From the NCBI GenBank assembly GCA_016206385.1, contig JACQRS010000080.1, positions 1 through 15,615 on the forward strand: DNA of 15,615 nucleotides, written 5' to 3'. The stretch's first letter is position 1, and every line of letters starts with the position of its first letter. Made by a program: the position numbers and the translations under genes. Of this stretch, positions 14,302 to 15,615 are shown one piece after another. This stretch comes from Candidatus Rokuibacteriota bacterium. Its GTDB lineage: Bacteria > Methylomirabilota > Methylomirabilia > Rokubacteriales > CSP1-6. The notes under the pieces were generated by a model that worked only from the letters and a program-made list of their open reading frames with translations, did no database searches and was not told where the DNA came from.

Positions 14302-15554
14302 GGCTCTCGCCAGATCCTGGCCCCGAGCTGGGCGAGCTTCGCGTCGAGCCGCTCGTAGCCGCGGTCGAGGTGATACACGCGCGAGACCTCGGTCCGCCCC
14401 CGGGCCGCGAGCCCGGCGAGCACCAGGGCGGCGGAGGCCCTCAGGTCTGAGGCCATGACCGGAGCGCCCTGATAGTGGGAGACCCCGCGCACGACGGCGC
14501 TGGCGCCGTCCGTCTCGATCCGGGCGCCCATCCGGCAAAGCTCGGCCACGTGCATAAACCGGTTCTCGAAGATCGTCTCCGTGATCCGGGACGTCCCGTC
14601 GGCGCGCCCGAGGAGGCTCATCACCTGCGCCTGCATGTCCGTGGGGAAGCCGGGGAACGGCTGGGTGATCACATCTGTCGCCCGGGGCCGCTCGGGGCCC
14701 CGCGCCCGAATCGTCGCCTCACCCATCTCGAGCGCGACTCCCGCCTCTTCCAGCTTGCCGAGCACCGCTGAGAGGTGCCGCGGCACCACGCCTGTCACGG
14801 TAACGTCTCCGCCGGTAATCGCGCCGGCAGTCAGCAGGGTGCCGGTCTCGATGCGGTCGGGAATGACGCGGTGGCGGCCGCCACCGAGCTCGGGCACCCC
14901 GTCGATCTCGATCCGCTCGGTCCCGGCGCCCTCCACCCGCGCCCCCAGGGACTGAAGCAGGACGGCCAGGTCAACCACTTCCGGCTCCCGCGCCGCGTTC
15001 TCGATCACCGTGGTCCCTTCGGCGAGTGTCGCCGCCATCAGCAGGTTCTCCGTCCCGGTCACGGTGACCAGGTCGGTGGTGATGCGGGCTCCCTTGAGCC
15101 GGCTCGCCCGGGCCTCCACGTAGCCGTTTTCGATCCTGATCTCGGCGCCGAGCCGCGCGAGCCCTTTCAGATGCTGGTCGATGGGGCGAAGCCCGATGGC
15201 GCAGCCGCCCGGCAGCGCCACCCGCGCCCGTCCCGACCGCGCCACGAGCGGCCCCAGCACCAGGACGGAGGCGCGCATCGTGGAGACCAGCCCATACGGG
15301 GCCTCGTCGCTTTTCAGCTCCGCGACCCGAACCTCGGTCTCGCCGGCGGCGCCCTTCGAGATTTCCGCCCCCAGCCGTTCCAGGAGCCGGCTGATCGTGG
15401 TCACGTCAGCCAGCGCGGGAAGGTTTTCGAAGACGACCGGTTCGGTGGTCAGGAGCGCCGCCGCCAGTGCCGGCAGGGCGGCGTTCTTCGCGGCGCTCAC
15501 CGCCACGCGACCCTGGAGCCGCGCTCCGCCTTCGATCACGAGCCGCTCAGCCAT
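14298..15554 (-). CDS. murA: UDP-N-acetylglucosamine 1-carboxyvinyltransferase
   Basis: Transfers enolpyruvate from PEP to UDP-GlcNAc in the cytoplasm, the first committed step of peptidoglycan synthesis. The 418-residue length is normal for this two-domain inside-out barrel. K23-N24 in SAAKNAALPAL bind substrate. The catalytic cysteine is C118 in LPGGCAIGLRPIDQHLKGL, the residue that fosfomycin alkylates in other MurA proteins. QPFPGFPTDMQAQ and ENRFMHVAEL are further family blocks. The ATG has GGAG 6 nt upstream and shares its A with the preceding stop (TGATG). murA directly before hisG is also seen in many Proteobacteria. Confidence 0.97.
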   Translation of the reverse strand: MAERLVIEGGARLQGRVAVSAAKNAALPALAAALLTTEPVVFENLPALADVTTISRLLERLGAEISKGAAGETEVRVAELKSDEAPYGLVSTMRASVLVLGPLVARSGRARVALPGGCAIGLRPIDQHLKGLARLGAEIRIENGYVEARASRLKGARITTDLVTVTGTENLLMAATLAEGTTVIENAAREPEVVDLAVLLQSLGARVEGAGTERIEIDGVPELGGGRHRVIPDRIETGTLLTAGAITGGDVTVTGVVPRHLSAVLGKLEEAGVALEMGEATIRARGPERPRATDVITQPFPGFPTDMQAQVMSLLGRADGTSRITETIFENRFMHVAELCRMGARIETDGASAVVRGVSHYQGAPVMASDLRASAALVLAGLAARGRTEVSRVYHLDRGYERLDAKLAQLGARIWREP

Positions 15555-15615
15555 CAGCGTCTCCGGGCGCCGATCAGCCGGTCCTCCCCGCTGAGGTCCC
15601 GGCGGACCTCGATCG
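15554..15615 (-). CDS. prmC: C-terminal end of a peptide chain release factor glutamine methyltransferase (partial)
   Basis: Only the last 19 full codons are present. The frame that ends with the TGA at 15556-15554 reads IEVRRDLSGEDRLIGARRR. This resembles the usual C-terminus of PrmC/HemK, where a (V)xxDLxGxDRxxxxR ending is common. PrmC methylates the GGQ glutamine of release factors, and prmC directly before murA is a known order in several lineages. The stop overlaps the murA ATG by one base, as expected for a real gene in this tightly packed cluster. The short length limits confidence. Confidence 0.65.
   Translation of the reverse strand, partial: IEVRRDLSGEDRLIGARRR

Noticed and set aside
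14302..14538. N-terminal extension of hisG
   Set aside because: It is the murA 3' region read out of frame; the true start overlaps the murA stop as ATGA.
1..15615. tRNA, rRNA, CRISPR, insertion sequence, or defence gene
   Set aside because: No repeats of the right size, no tRNA-like cloverleaf, no transposase or toxin/nuclease signatures apart from the PIN domain of the YacL-type protein; coding genes fill almost all of the window.

Overview
The window is a GC-rich stretch of bacterial chromosome in which every recognisable gene lies on the minus strand. It runs, in transcription order from the right end to the left: prmC (3' end only), murA, hisG, hisD, hisB, hisH, hisA, hisF, hisIE, a small lipoprotein gene, mlaE, mlaF, mlaD, radA, a YacL-type PIN/TRAM membrane protein, ispD, ispF, gltX and cysS (5' part only). 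Successive genes overlap by 1 to 14 nt or are separated by at most 70 nt, many with ATGA, GTGA or TGATG stop/start overlaps. The whole window therefore looks like the inside of one long transcription unit or a chain of tightly packed ones. I see no convincing internal promoter or terminator, and no RNA gene, mobile element or CRISPR array.

The organism is a Gram-negative (diderm) bacterium: it has a lipid-transport ABC system of the Mla/MCE type, a lipoprotein, and peptidoglycan and MEP-isoprenoid synthesis. The high GC, the radA-PIN/TRAM-ispD-ispF-gltX-cysS order, and the murA-his-mla linkage would fit a lineage such as Candidatus Rokubacteria/Methylomirabilota or a deltaproteobacterium. That assignment is inference from gene order and was not tested by any search.

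Region by region. 14298-15615 holds the end of the release-factor methyltransferase gene and murA (first committed step of peptidoglycan synthesis). 8872-14301 is a compact histidine operon, hisG-hisD-hisB-hisH-hisA-hisF-hisIE. It covers all steps except the aminotransferase (hisC) and the histidinol-phosphatase. HisG is the short form, which normally needs a HisZ partner. 5627-8875 is a lipid-trafficking module: lipoprotein, permease MlaE, ATPase MlaF and MCE protein MlaD. 3219-5627 has radA and the PIN/TRAM protein. 2057-3219 has ispD-ispF of the MEP pathway, and 1-2060 has the aminoacyl-tRNA synthetases gltX and cysS.

Three things stand out. First, the gltX product lacks about 45 residues of the catalytic domain that are otherwise conserved in the family, with the reading frame kept. 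Second, the lipoprotein upstream of mlaE has a clear signal peptide and lipobox only if translation begins at a CTG codon, which overlaps the hisIE stop as CTGA and is preceded by a good ribosome binding site. Third, the MlaD C-terminal region carries about five degenerate 35-40 residue repeats. I found no evidence of a wholly new multi-gene system. The least explained item is the lipoprotein that precedes the Mla genes.
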